Assembly (NCBI RefSeq): GCF_015207425.1
Contig: NZ_JADEWZ010000018.1
Coordinates: 58,201-122,200 of the forward strand
Length of the DNA: 64,000 nucleotides
From: Lusitaniella coriacea LEGE 07157
GTDB lineage: Bacteria; Cyanobacteriota; Cyanobacteriia; Cyanobacteriales; Spirulinaceae
Direction of reading: 5' to 3'
The notes beneath the pieces are model-generated. The model did not search any database and had not been told where the DNA came from. It saw only the letters and a program-made list of their open reading frames with translations. The number at the start of each line of letters is the position of its first letter. The stretch's first letter is position 1. Below are positions 1-8,666 of this stretch, piece by piece. Made by a program: the position numbers and the translations under genes.

Positions 1-825
1 GTAGCATTAGGAGGAGATGGAGGTGACGAGCTTTTTGCAGGATACTCTACCTTACAAGCTCACCGACTGGTGGAATATTACGAACGATTAGTCCCTGGTT
101 TTGTGCGCCATCGCATTGTTCCTTGGTTTGTGGATAGAATGCCTGTTTCGTTTAATAACATCAGCTTAGATTTCAAGCTTCGTCGCTTCATCGAAGGACG
201 CGGTATTCCAATCGTCATGCGCCACCATCAATGGTTGGGATCGTTCACAGTGGCACAGAAGCGACAACTGTTGCAGCCTTGGACGCAATTACTTGAAAAA
301 GATACCTATCACGCGGCATTTGAGCATCAAATTCAGTCGGGGGCAAAGGAAGCACTCAATCAACTGCTTTATTGCGATCTAAAAATGTATTTGGAAGGGG
401 ATATTTTGCCAAAAGTCGATCGCGCGAGCATGGCAAATTCTCTTGAAGTTCGCGTTCCCCTACTCAATCACACTTTAGTTGAATATGTCGCACAAATCCC
501 CCACAGCATGAAATTACACGGTTTAACCACAAAATATATCCTGCGGCGAGCAATGCGCGATCGTCTGCCCAAAGAGATTTTAGGACGAGGCAAAAAAGGA
601 TTTAATATGCCTGTCGCTAAGTGGCTAACAGGCGACCTTCGACCGTTGTTAGAGGATATGTTGTCGGCGGATCGACTGAAGCGAGAGGGCTTTTTCAATC
701 CCCATTACGTTCAGCAGTTATTGCAAGACCATCAACAAGGAAAACAAGACAATCGGAAGTTATTGTGGACGTTGCTGATCTTTGAACTCTGGCACGAGCA
801 TTGGGGATTTTCAGGGAAAAGTTGA
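1..825 (+). CDS. asnB: Asparagine synthetase (glutamine-hydrolysing), C-terminal part, cut by window edge
   Basis: The reading frame is open from base 1, so this is the 3' part of a longer gene. The first codons encode LGGDGGDELFAGY, the ATP-pyrophosphatase signature of the class B asparagine synthetase domain, and KVDRASMANSLEVRVPLLN about 120 residues later is also typical of the family. The enzyme transfers ammonia from glutamine to aspartate; relatives inside glycan loci often amidate sugar acids instead. The glutaminase domain and the SGGLDS loop lie outside the window. It converges on the transketolase genes with an 86-base gap. Given the neighbouring sugar genes, a role in surface-polysaccharide amidation is plausible but inferred. 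Confidence 0.9.
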   Translation, partial: VALGGDGGDELFAGYSTLQAHRLVEYYERLVPGFVRHRIVPWFVDRMPVSFNNISLDFKLRRFIEGRGIPIVMRHHQWLGSFTVAQKRQLLQPWTQLLEKDTYHAAFEHQIQSGAKEALNQLLYCDLKMYLEGDILPKVDRASMANSLEVRVPLLNHTLVEYVAQIPHSMKLHGLTTKYILRRAMRDRLPKEILGRGKKGFNMPVAKWLTGDLRPLLEDMLSADRLKREGFFNPHYVQQLLQDHQQGKQDNRKLLWTLLIFELWHEHWGFSGKS

Positions 826-911
826 TTGACTGTTCCCTATCGAAGTCATTACGATTGCGTTATTCTAGTTTCTTACGGTACGCGATCGCGCGCTTCATTT
901 TCCTCACCCAA

Positions 912-1835
912 CTACTGGCTCAGTACCTCAACCACAGCAACCAACTTCTCCGCACTAATCCCATAACGTGCCATTACATCCAACTGCGCGCCATACTTAT
1001 CGGGGAATACATCCGGAATTCCAATGCGCTTGAAGCGCTTTGATGGATTAAAGTTCGCCTCAGCAACGATTTCGGCAACTGCACTTCCTAATCCCCCCAT
1101 TAAAGTATGCTCTTCAATGGTGACGACAACCGGAACGGAAGCCATATGCTCTAGAAGCGCCGTTGTATCTAGGGGTTTAACCGTCGGCACGTGCAGCACT
1201 GCTGTAGAAATTCCTTGCTGTTTTAGCGTATCCGCCGCATCTAGCGATGCTTTCAGCGTTACCCCCGTTGTGATAATTAACGCATCAGATCCCTCGCGCA
1301 TCGGAAATACCTTACCAATCGCAAATGGTATATCATCGGTGGTTAAAATTGGCTCGTTCCCCTTACCCAAACGGATATACATCGGACCCGGATGTTCGAC
1401 AGTGAGCGGCATCAAGCGTCCCATTTCCGCCTCATCCGCCGGAGCTACAATGGTCATATTGGGAATAGCGCGTAAAATGGCAATATCGTCTATTGCCAAG
1501 TGTGTCGGACCAAGAGGCGCATAGACAACTCCACCCCCATTTCCAATGAGGCGAACATTAACATTATGCAAGCCTAAATCGAGTACGACCTGCTCGAAAC
1601 AGCGGCGGGTAATAAAGGTTGCAATCGTATTGACATAAACAATTCGACCTTCAAGAGCCAGTCCCGCAGCAATTCCAATAATATTCGCTTCGTTAACCCC
1701 CTCCATCAAAAATCGACCGGGTATTTCTTCTTTAAATTGATTAAGGGTTCCAAACCCCAAATCCGACCCCATAAAGAAAATGCGCTCGTCGTTTTTCGCG
1801 AATTCGTAGACCTTCTCCAAACAAAGTTTACGCAT
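912..1835 (-). CDS. Transketolase-like, C-terminal subunit (pyrimidine-binding and C-terminal domains)
   Basis: A 307-residue protein equal to the second half of transketolase. The pyrimidine-binding domain includes FLMEGVNEANIIGIAAGLAL, with the Glu that activates thiamine diphosphate, followed by the transketolase C-terminal domain (VVVTIEEHTLMGGLGSAV). I chose the ATG at 1835 because GGAGG lies about ten bases upstream; a TTG at 1844 is also in frame. Its start overlaps the end of the N-terminal subunit gene by 8 bases, so the two halves are probably co-translated as a heteromer. Split transketolases like this are common in bacterial sugar clusters. Here it lies downstream of heptose-type genes and could make or use a ketose phosphate such as sedoheptulose 7-phosphate; the substrate is not shown by sequence. 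Confidence 0.88.
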   Translation of the reverse strand: MRKLCLEKVYEFAKNDERIFFMGSDLGFGTLNQFKEEIPGRFLMEGVNEANIIGIAAGLALEGRIVYVNTIATFITRRCFEQVVLDLGLHNVNVRLIGNGGGVVYAPLGPTHLAIDDIAILRAIPNMTIVAPADEAEMGRLMPLTVEHPGPMYIRLGKGNEPILTTDDIPFAIGKVFPMREGSDALIITTGVTLKASLDAADTLKQQGISTAVLHVPTVKPLDTTALLEHMASVPVVVTIEEHTLMGGLGSAVAEIVAEANFNPSKRFKRIGIPDVFPDKYGAQLDVMARYGISAEKLVAVVEVLSQ

Positions 1836-2691
1836 CGACTCCAACCTCCAGTTCTGCCAACATAGACTGAATTTCCTCGTCCGATATCTTATTTTTGTGG
1901 TGCCATTTCAAGTTATTTTCGGCATAACTAATGCCTTTGCCTTTGATGGTATGGCAAATAATTGCACTCGGTTTGTCAGACTCGAAAGGGACTTGAGTCA
2001 AAGCGGAACGTAACGCCTCGACATCATGACCATCTACCTCCGTTGCAGCAAAACCAAATGCTCGCCATTTATCTGCGAAAGGTTCTAAATCCTGAACCTC
2101 AAAGGTAGAGCCGTAGGATTGATGCTTGTTGTAGTCCACTAAGACGGTTAAGTTACTTAACTTGTGTTTTCCCGCACACATTGCAGCTTCCCAGACTGAG
2201 CCTTCATTCGATTCGCCATCACCCAGAATCACAAAGGTACGAGAATCGGTTTGAGCGTAGCGCGCATTCAGCGCAAAACCAATCCCAATAGACAGTCCGT
2301 GTCCCAAGCTTCCGGTAGAAGCTTCTACACCCGGAACTTTACTGGCTTCTGGATGACCGCCGAGAATCCCATCTTCTTGACAAAACTTGTCCAGCTCGGT
2401 TTTGGGGAAGAAACCTTTGTCAGCAAGTATTGCGTATAGTGCCAGACAGCCATGACCTTTACTCAGGATACAGCGATCGCGCGCTGACCATTTCGGATTT
2501 TTGGGATCATAGCGAAGGATATCGTCATACAGGACTCGCAAAATCTCGATTAAAGAATATGCCGCACCGAGGTGTCCTCTACGACTTCCTTCAAGGATTC
2601 TAACAACGATTTTGCGTAACGCCCTGGAACGACGATCTAATCCAGGAGAATCAGCATTTGGCGGTTCAGCGATAGTAGGGGAATTGCTCAT
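1828..2691 (-). CDS. Transketolase-like, N-terminal subunit (thiamine diphosphate binding)
   Basis: A 287-residue protein equal to the first half of transketolase. The thiamine diphosphate motif begins with GDGESNEGSVWEAA (GDG...N type), and KGHGCLALYAILAD and GSLGHGLSIGIGFAL are diagnostic of the family. The ATG at 2691 is used; a GTG six bases upstream is also in frame. It overlaps the upstream phosphotransferase gene by 26 bases and the C-terminal subunit gene by 8, so the three genes look like one transcription unit. The likely activity is two-carbon ketol transfer as part of surface sugar synthesis. A housekeeping Calvin-cycle transketolase would normally be one chain of about 670 residues, so this is probably a dedicated second enzyme. 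Confidence 0.88.
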   Translation of the reverse strand: MSNSPTIAEPPNADSPGLDRRSRALRKIVVRILEGSRRGHLGAAYSLIEILRVLYDDILRYDPKNPKWSARDRCILSKGHGCLALYAILADKGFFPKTELDKFCQEDGILGGHPEASKVPGVEASTGSLGHGLSIGIGFALNARYAQTDSRTFVILGDGESNEGSVWEAAMCAGKHKLSNLTVLVDYNKHQSYGSTFEVQDLEPFADKWRAFGFAATEVDGHDVEALRSALTQVPFESDKPSAIICHTIKGKGISYAENNLKWHHKNKISDEEIQSMLAELEVGVDA

Positions 2692-3727
2692 ATTCACTCG
2701 CGATTTTATTTAACATTTGCTTGGACTTTGCCAATTGTTCGGCTTGCCGCTTACTTTTATCCATTGGGTTTACATCTGCAAACCCACGCCTGAGAAGATG
2801 TTCTGGAATGAACTCATTTAAGAAAATTAGACACCATTTAAGACCGAACAGAGGATATACAATTTCGACTCTTTTTGTCAAATCTTTATGATCTTCAAAT
2901 CCTAGTTGAATTTGCTCAAAAAATTGCTGCTTAAGGGAGTAATCCAATATCCTTGCTGGGTGAAGGAGAAAATCAGAAATCATTTTTGCGGGATCGTCCC
3001 AACCAAAGTACTCAAAATCCAGAAAGACTAATTTTCCATCATTACATCTCAGTGCATTGTGAAACCCAAAATCAGAAGGACTGAGGGTTCTTTTGACAGC
3101 ATTTATCTCTTTCTCGAAGCTTGTGTTTGACTGTTGGAGACGAGATTTAGACCACTCTATAAGCTGTTCTAAAAACGGAATAAAATCTTTTGTTAGAAAG
3201 CATTCGAGTTCTTCATATTGCCCCTTTTTTTCTTCAAGAGAAGTTAAACGGTAAAGGCGCTGTTCGAGATTATTGGCAATTGCACTAACAGAAAAGCAAG
3301 CTTCTGATGCTGGGGAAAGATGCTGGCACTGCGGGAGTTTTTTGAGATTTTTCAGGTTAATCAGAAATTGGACTAGCGCATTAATATCTGACTCTCGAAT
3401 TTCTGAAGAATCGATCGCGTCTCCTTCAATATACTCGTACAGCGCCCATCCTTGCTCTTGATTACGCAAAAAAGCTTTAGGAACGCTTTTAATCCCGTTT
3501 TCTTCAAATAGCTGAAGAGAGGTAAATTCAGTTTCCAAACGATTTCTTCGATCCAGGTGATGGCGAAAATAGAGCTTTAGAGCATATTGTTCGTCAGCAT
3601 CATTTCTGAGTCGATAGACTTGGCTGTTTTTTCCGCCGCTTACTCTGTTAGCTTCTGAGAAGGGATACCCTGGTAACTGAGGAAGGATTGATTCTAAATT
3701 AGAGACTTGTACTGAAAAAGTATTCAT
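2666..3727 (-). CDS. APH/choline-kinase family phosphotransferase, substrate unknown
   Basis: A 353-residue protein with an aminoglycoside-phosphotransferase-like kinase fold. Visible landmarks are a glycine-rich start (VSGGKNSQVYRL, residues 29-40), the ATP lysine in ALKLYF (Lys51), a hinge-like WALYEYIEGD, a catalytic loop SPSDFGFHN (216-224) in place of the usual HGDxxxxN, and the metal-binding FLDFEYFGWDDP. AGAGG lies four bases before the ATG, inside the end of the HAD gene, which it overlaps by 29 bases. In sugar clusters such kinases often phosphorylate a free sugar or an amino alcohol; resistance to a drug is less likely here. The exact substrate is unknown. Confidence 0.75.
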   Translation of the reverse strand: MNTFSVQVSNLESILPQLPGYPFSEANRVSGGKNSQVYRLRNDADEQYALKLYFRHHLDRRNRLETEFTSLQLFEENGIKSVPKAFLRNQEQGWALYEYIEGDAIDSSEIRESDINALVQFLINLKNLKKLPQCQHLSPASEACFSVSAIANNLEQRLYRLTSLEEKKGQYEELECFLTKDFIPFLEQLIEWSKSRLQQSNTSFEKEINAVKRTLSPSDFGFHNALRCNDGKLVFLDFEYFGWDDPAKMISDFLLHPARILDYSLKQQFFEQIQLGFEDHKDLTKRVEIVYPLFGLKWCLIFLNEFIPEHLLRRGFADVNPMDKSKRQAEQLAKSKQMLNKIASEYEQFPYYR

Positions 3728-4334
3728 TAACCTCTTTCCAGCTATTGATAATTGTTACATCTGTTTTTGGGATGTATTGTTGATGAGGATCGTAAAGAAT
3801 TTTCTGAATATGCGTTGGAAATGAAGTTTCTTGAAACGTTTCTTCTAAGTCGTCAATAAAACTTTCACAACTTAACGTTTTAACGCGCTCGATTTTATCA
3901 GTTCGAGTTGATTCAAAAAATACGCGATCGCGCGATAAACCCAATTCTTCTTTTTCAAAGAATTTATTCTGTTGCATCCAGTTTAGTGCAGCCTCGCGTA
4001 AATTTGTTTGCGTTTCATCAAAATTAGCGTATTCTGTTTTGTGGCTGACAATGTACGTTGTGATATTATTTTGTTTACAGTATTGAAAAAAATCTTTTAC
4101 GCCGTCGATTAAATGAGCTTTTTCCATTTTGCACCCATAAGCAAGTGCTTGTAGTTTCTGCCATTCAACGTCGCCGTCTGGCAATTTTCTGATGCTGTCT
4201 CGAATCACTTTTTTACTTTTCTGCGTTTCACGATCGATCCAACCGTGCTGTACTGCGAGTTCGTGCATCAACTCATCGTAACTAACAATTGTATTGTCAA
4301 AATCTACGCCAATTATTCGATCAACCCGATTCAT
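3699..4334 (-). CDS. HAD-superfamily phosphatase
   Basis: A 211-residue protein with HAD motif I DFDNT (Asp11 and Asp13), a motif II serine in IVSHKT near residue 98, and a motif IV acidic pair in ESFIDDLEE. It therefore probably hydrolyses a small phosphate ester. The following kinase gene overlaps its 3' end, giving a kinase-phosphatase pair that may act on successive intermediates of one sugar. A hairpin lies between it and the upstream epimerase gene, so it may have its own promoter. No substrate-specific cap domain could be recognised by eye. Confidence 0.75.
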   Translation of the reverse strand: MNRVDRIIGVDFDNTIVSYDELMHELAVQHGWIDRETQKSKKVIRDSIRKLPDGDVEWQKLQALAYGCKMEKAHLIDGVKDFFQYCKQNNITTYIVSHKTEYANFDETQTNLREAALNWMQQNKFFEKEELGLSRDRVFFESTRTDKIERVKTLSCESFIDDLEETFQETSFPTHIQKILYDPHQQYIPKTDVTIINSWKEVNEYFFSTSL

Positions 4335-4412
4335 TTCTTGAGTTTTCCTTACGCGATATAGATAAGGTGTAGAAAAAGCAAATTCAAAAGCCCATCAATT
4401 CAAAATATTTTT

Positions 4413-4439
4413 CTTGAGAAACCCGGTCATTTGACCGGG
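4413..4439 (-). terminator. Hairpin terminator candidate after the SDR gene
   Basis: CCCGGTCA at 4422-4429 and TGACCGGG at 4432-4439 form a perfect 8-bp stem with a two-base spacer. On the minus strand it is followed by TTTCTCAAGAAAAAT, a weak U tract. It lies 29 bases past the stop of the epimerase gene and could separate the hldE-gmhB-SDR transcript from the HAD-to-transketolase unit. Confidence 0.55.
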
Positions 4440-4468
4440 AAATGGAAAATTCCAGTCTCAGGAAGAAA

Positions 4469-5470
4469 TCATTTGAGTTCGATCTCTTGCATGGTTTTGA
4501 TGTTGTAATAATTGATATCGGTCATGGAGTCGGGAATTAGACCTTTGTTAAAAGCTTTGAGTAAATCCTCAACTGCTTCTTCTATGGTGTGCTGCGGGAC
4601 AAATCCAATTTCTTCTTTAATTTTATCGGAGGAAACGTGATAGGAACGGTTGTCATCGGTGGGAGTGGTGACAATTTCCACATCTTCCCCAACGACGTTG
4701 CGAACCATATTGGCGATTTCTTTGACTTTGTAGTTTTCGTATCCGGCGTTGAAAATTTTGCCATCAATTTTTTCGTCGGGAAGTTGAAGGCATTTAATGT
4801 ACAAATCGGTCATGTCCTCAATGTGAATATTAGGACGTTTCTGTTCGCCGCCGAAGACTTTGATTTTGTTGTTGTTAACGGCGTGGTTAGTGAGAATGTT
4901 GACGGTTAAGTCGAGGCGCAGGCGGGGAGAGTAGCCGCAGACGGTTGCGGGACGCAGGACGAGGGTGACAAATCCGGGTTCCCGTTGGGAGAGGAGGACT
5001 TCTTCGCAGAGTGCTTTGTATTTGGAGTAGTCGGTGAGGGGTTGCAGGGGGAGGTCTTCGGTGACGTTTTCGGTTTCTTTGATGCCGTAGACGCTGGAGG
5101 AGGAGGCGTAGATGAAGCGTTTGACTTTGTTGGCTTTGGCGACTTCTACGAGGCTGATGAAGGCATCGTAGTTGATGGATTTGCCTAAGTCGGGGTTAAG
5201 TTCAAAGCTGGGATCGTTGGAGATGCAGGCGAGGTGGATGACGGCATCGCAACCGGGCATAATTTTTTCTAGGAGGGCGCGATCGCGCAAATCTCCTTTA
5301 ATCTGTTCTAATCCGGGATGGTCTTTAACGGCATCTAATACGTTTTCGCCGTAAATATAAAGGTCGATGACTTTGACGCTATACCCTGCGTTCAGTAGTT
5401 TTGGGACTAACACCGATCCCACATAACCGGCACCGCCTGTGACTAAAACGGTTTTAATTTCTGCTGTCAT
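4469..5470 (-). CDS. NAD(P)-dependent epimerase/dehydratase (extended SDR)
   Basis: A nucleotide-sugar modifying enzyme of 333 residues. The N-terminal Rossmann signature is TGGAGYVGSVLVPKLL, the NAD-binding Asp is in VIDLYIYG, and the catalytic pair is YSKYK, with the Ser-rich ASSSSVYG strand before it. I prefer the ATG at 5470, which has GAGGAAAAT directly upstream, to a GTG at 5488. The family includes UDP-glucose 4-epimerases, GDP-mannose dehydratases and ADP-heptose epimerases (HldD). The neighbouring gmhB- and hldE-like genes suggest it acts on an activated heptose or related nucleotide sugar, but the exact reaction cannot be read from sequence. Confidence 0.85.
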   Translation of the reverse strand: MTAEIKTVLVTGGAGYVGSVLVPKLLNAGYSVKVIDLYIYGENVLDAVKDHPGLEQIKGDLRDRALLEKIMPGCDAVIHLACISNDPSFELNPDLGKSINYDAFISLVEVAKANKVKRFIYASSSSVYGIKETENVTEDLPLQPLTDYSKYKALCEEVLLSQREPGFVTLVLRPATVCGYSPRLRLDLTVNILTNHAVNNNKIKVFGGEQKRPNIHIEDMTDLYIKCLQLPDEKIDGKIFNAGYENYKVKEIANMVRNVVGEDVEIVTTPTDDNRSYHVSSDKIKEEIGFVPQHTIEEAVEDLLKAFNKGLIPDSMTDINYYNIKTMQEIELK

Positions 5471-5574
5471 ATTTTCCTCACAAACCACAAGTTTTCAATA
5501 GATTCAAAAAGTTCAAAGATGCACGATTGGGGAATAGGGAATAGAGTTAAGACAGTAGAGAGTAGGCAATGGAA

Positions 5575-6195
5575 TTAAGTTACCAATTCTTCTCCCCGTC
5601 TCCCTCTCACCCCGTCACCCCGTCTGTCCAGATCGAACAAATATGCTAAAGACGAAATAACCGTTACAAGCTCGCGGTAAGATTTTCCCTTTAGCTCCTG
5701 TTTGGCTTGCAACCCATACCCGGTTTCCACTAGAAAGGCTTTCATTCCCAATTCAATTCCCGGTTCTAAGTCCCGGAGGCGATCCCCCACAACCCAACAG
5801 CGATTGGGTTGCAAGTGATGTTCTTCGAGGACTGCAAGAAACATTCCCGGTGCGGGTTTGCGGCAGTTGCAAGGGTCATTGTAGCCGGAGATGCTGCCTT
5901 GGGGATGGTGGGGACAGTAGTAAAATTGAGCGATTTCCCCGCCGTGTTGTTCGACATCCTGCTGAAGTTGCGCGTGAACGGCTTCGACAGCTTCAGTTCC
6001 AAAGTATCCCCGCGCCACACCGGATTGATTGGTGATGACGAATATTTGAATTCCTTGTTGTTTCCACTCCCTCAATTTTTCGAGGACTCCGGGAATCCAG
6101 CGAATTTGTTCGGGGTGGTGCAGGAAGTGTTCGTCTTCAATCAGGGTTCCGTCGCGATCGCACAAAATGGCTTGAGGCAACATCCAATCGGGCAT
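5575..6195 (-). CDS. gmhB: D-glycero-D-manno-heptose 1,7-bisphosphate 7-phosphatase (GmhB-like)
   Basis: A HAD phosphatase of 206 residues. It has CDRDGTLIEDE (motif I), ITNQSGVARGYF (motif II), the zinc site CPHHP...CNCRKP typical of GmhB, and VVGDRLRDLEPG (motif IV). GmhB removes the 7-phosphate before the sugar is nucleotide-activated. The start shares one base with the stop of the hldE-like gene (TGATG), so translation is probably coupled. The last ~15 residues (RRGDGVRGRRGEEL) are encoded by a GACGGGGTGA-type dispersed repeat that has replaced or extended the original 3' end. The core phosphatase fold is complete upstream of that tail. Confidence 0.87.
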   Translation of the reverse strand: MPDWMLPQAILCDRDGTLIEDEHFLHHPEQIRWIPGVLEKLREWKQQGIQIFVITNQSGVARGYFGTEAVEAVHAQLQQDVEQHGGEIAQFYYCPHHPQGSISGYNDPCNCRKPAPGMFLAVLEEHHLQPNRCWVVGDRLRDLEPGIELGMKAFLVETGYGLQAKQELKGKSYRELVTVISSLAYLFDLDRRGDGVRGRRGEELVT

Positions 6196-7742
6196 CAGAC
6201 TTTTAAAATCGTTGTTGCAAATTTTAACAATTTTGATTTTTCCACAGGATGGGCATTTCCCAAAATATTTGCCGCGATCGCGCCAGCTAAATTTCCCAAC
6301 AAAGACCCAATGGCTAAGGGTAACTCCAATTTTGCGCTCATGCTCGCCAAGGCTAAAAAGGCATCCCCCGCACCCGTGGTATCTTTCACCTGGAGGGTTA
6401 AAGCAGGTGCAATTTCTTCGTCTCCTTTGCGGTTAATGGCGAGAGAACCCGATGAACCGAGGGTTAGCCATCCCTGATCTGCACTGAGGTGTTGGTGCAA
6501 GCGTTGGAGGAGATGGCGATGATCCCCGTAGCGACTGGAAAAAGCGAGGCGCAATTCCTGTTCGTCCAAACAGAAGGAGTCGGCGCGTTTGTATTTGGTG
6601 ATCAGGTTGTAACCGTGGTTGGCGCTATTGGTTTGGCAATTAATGGCGAGGAACGGCGCTTGGGTTTGCAGTACGTCGATGACAGACTCATCGATCAACC
6701 CGTGTCCGTAATCCGCCACAATCACTAAATCGTAAGATCCTAGGGTGCTTTCCAAACGATCGACGAGTTTTTGCCTTTCCTGGGGTGCGAGTCCTTCCTC
6801 TCGCAATTCGTTAATGGAAAAGAGCTTGTTGTAATCTTCTCGCATTCCTTGACGTTCGATGTAGCGGCGCTTGATGACGGTGGGATAGTCTTCTTCGTAG
6901 AGCAAATCCAGGCGCATTTTTCCGTCAAGGTTATTTAAAATCAGGCTGTGGATATCGGGTTCTTTCCCCACAACCCCAGCAATGGTAACGGATTCGGCGA
7001 AGTTTGCAACGTGGCGCGCGATCGCGAGGGAACCGCCTAAATGCTGTTCTTTCCTTAAAAAACGAGTCGAAATGACCCGTCCTTTGGAGGTTAATCCCTG
7101 TACCGAACAGTGGTTAAATTCGTCAATAATTACATCTCCCAACACCAGGACTTTCAGCTTTTGCATCGCGTCAACCGCCTCGCGAACCTGCTTGAAGGAG
7201 TAGCGATCGACAAATTCATCGGCGTAGTTTTTAATTTGAGGGGGGAGCGCGTTGAGGTAATTATTGCTCAATTTCGTCGAACTGAAGACAATTTCCCCCG
7301 TATAGCGAATATCTCCCCCATAACTGCGAACGCGATCGATCTCTCGTTGAATATTTTGAGTGACATCTTCACTTGCATCCGCGTACTCGTGTCCTTTACA
7401 GTAAATATCCGGTTGGACGCGATCGAGAACTTCCAACGCCGTTGGAACTGGAGCTAAAAGCACGTAATCTACGCAAGAGAGCGATGCGAGTGCGTATAGG
7501 CGCAAATCGTCGGAAAAAATCGGTCGTCCCGGTCCCCGATTCACATAGGGTGCAGCCGTAATCGAAACAACCAGAACATTCCCTAATTCCTTCGCCTCTT
7601 GCAAATGCGCTAAGTGTCCCGGATGCAACAGATCGAAAGTCCCGTGACACAAAACCACCTTAGACCCTGCTTCGCGAATTTCCGCCAACGTCTCCAGGCA
7701 GGTTTCAAAATCAAGATATTTCTCGGAATTTTTAATTAACAT
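6195..7742 (-). CDS. hldE: HldE-like bifunctional protein with swapped domains: cytidylyltransferase-like then PfkB-type sugar kinase
   Basis: Two catalytic domains are visible. The N-terminal one has GTFDLLHPGHLAHL, the HxGH nucleotidyltransferase signature, within the first 45 residues. The C-terminal one is a ribokinase/PfkB domain that begins near KVLVLGDVIIDEF and ends with the anion-hole and base motif DTTGAGDAFLA. In E. coli HldE the kinase comes first and the nucleotidyltransferase second, so the order here is reversed. The expected role is phosphorylation at C1 and nucleotide activation of a heptose phosphate, with gmhB acting between the two steps. I prefer the ATG at 7742 (GAGGAA about nine bases upstream) to a GTG at 7763. 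It heads a leftward unit with gmhB. Confidence 0.85.
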   Translation of the reverse strand: MLIKNSEKYLDFETCLETLAEIREAGSKVVLCHGTFDLLHPGHLAHLQEAKELGNVLVVSITAAPYVNRGPGRPIFSDDLRLYALASLSCVDYVLLAPVPTALEVLDRVQPDIYCKGHEYADASEDVTQNIQREIDRVRSYGGDIRYTGEIVFSSTKLSNNYLNALPPQIKNYADEFVDRYSFKQVREAVDAMQKLKVLVLGDVIIDEFNHCSVQGLTSKGRVISTRFLRKEQHLGGSLAIARHVANFAESVTIAGVVGKEPDIHSLILNNLDGKMRLDLLYEEDYPTVIKRRYIERQGMREDYNKLFSINELREEGLAPQERQKLVDRLESTLGSYDLVIVADYGHGLIDESVIDVLQTQAPFLAINCQTNSANHGYNLITKYKRADSFCLDEQELRLAFSSRYGDHRHLLQRLHQHLSADQGWLTLGSSGSLAINRKGDEEIAPALTLQVKDTTGAGDAFLALASMSAKLELPLAIGSLLGNLAGAIAANILGNAHPVEKSKLLKFATTILKV

Positions 7743-7859
7743 GACTCCTGATTCCTCGCTCACACCTAATGTTTAGTTATTTAATGTAGCAATATCTGTC
7801 AATCTAAATAGTACGATTGATGAGAAATTCATTCAGAATACCCGTTCAACATACATAAA

Positions 7860-8666
7860 ATGGATTTTCTCCAACCCCAGGAAAAAGAATTATCTCTCTC
7901 CTTCATCCAAAAAGGCTATATTATTCAACCCACGGAAGATCGTGCTGCACTTGACCGCATTCAATCGCAAATTGCAACCCTAGCTGCAACCTTTTTGGGC
8001 AAAGAACCGCCTCAAAACCCAACAGATTTCCTCAATAATATTGCTAATTCGATCGGCATTGCTCAACTCAACGATTTGCGCCTGCACGTTATTTCCGGTT
8101 TGATGGAAACCGATTGGTTTCGCAAAGCTTATTTCTCTTGCGCGCGTTCCCTTCTCGAAACTTTAGTGGGTAACGAGTTGGTGATGCAACGTAACCTGGG
8201 ATTGAGCGTTCAACTTCCTCATGATGACAGTTCTCTCCTCCCGCTTCATTCAGACGTTTGGGGTTCGGAATGTTCCCCCTTTGAGGTGGTTTTGTGGATT
8301 CCCCTTGTAGATTGTTATCGAACCAAAAGTATGTTTGTCCTTCCCGCCAGTTTAGATCGCCAGTGGCGCGATCGAATGCATGAATTTGCAGACAAAGGGA
8401 CGGAAAGTCTGTTTGAAGCCATCGAACCGGAAGTGGAGTGGCTAAAGGTTCCCTACGGGAATGTTGTGGTTTTTACGCCTACCATTATGCACGGCAACCG
8501 CGTCAATCAAGAAGCAACAACGCGCTGGACGCTGAATATTCGTTTTAAAGGAGTTTTTACCCCTTACTCAGACAAGCGTTTAGGGGAATACTTTTCCCCC
8601 ATTAGCGTGCGTCCGGTTTCTCGTATTGGCATGAAATTCCAACTTCCGGGAGGATTTAATGAGTGA
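7860..8666 (+). CDS. 2OG-Fe(II) oxygenase of a sporadic carbohydrate cluster
   Basis: A 268-residue protein with a likely iron facial triad: HSD in LPLHSDVWGSE and a distal His in PTIMHGNRVNQ. RWTLNIRFK follows and supplies a candidate 2-oxoglutarate-binding Arg. It looks like the family named 'sporadic carbohydrate cluster 2OG-Fe(II) oxygenase', recalled from family knowledge and not searched. It would hydroxylate or oxidise a sugar or sugar nucleotide. No clear Shine-Dalgarno sequence precedes the ATG at 7860. It is divergent from hldE with a 117-base gap, and it overlaps the next gene by 8 bases, which suggests a two-gene operon. Confidence 0.72.
   Translation: MDFLQPQEKELSLSFIQKGYIIQPTEDRAALDRIQSQIATLAATFLGKEPPQNPTDFLNNIANSIGIAQLNDLRLHVISGLMETDWFRKAYFSCARSLLETLVGNELVMQRNLGLSVQLPHDDSSLLPLHSDVWGSECSPFEVVLWIPLVDCYRTKSMFVLPASLDRQWRDRMHEFADKGTESLFEAIEPEVEWLKVPYGNVVVFTPTIMHGNRVNQEATTRWTLNIRFKGVFTPYSDKRLGEYFSPISVRPVSRIGMKFQLPGGFNE

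Noticed and set aside
2666..3727. Aminoglycoside resistance gene
   Set aside because: The kinase fold is shared by many sugar and choline kinases, the catalytic loop lacks the HGD of resistance enzymes, and the gene is embedded in a sugar operon.
4589..4909. Rightward Phe/Val-rich frame opposite the SDR gene
   Set aside because: It is the mirror of the epimerase coding sequence, without start signals.
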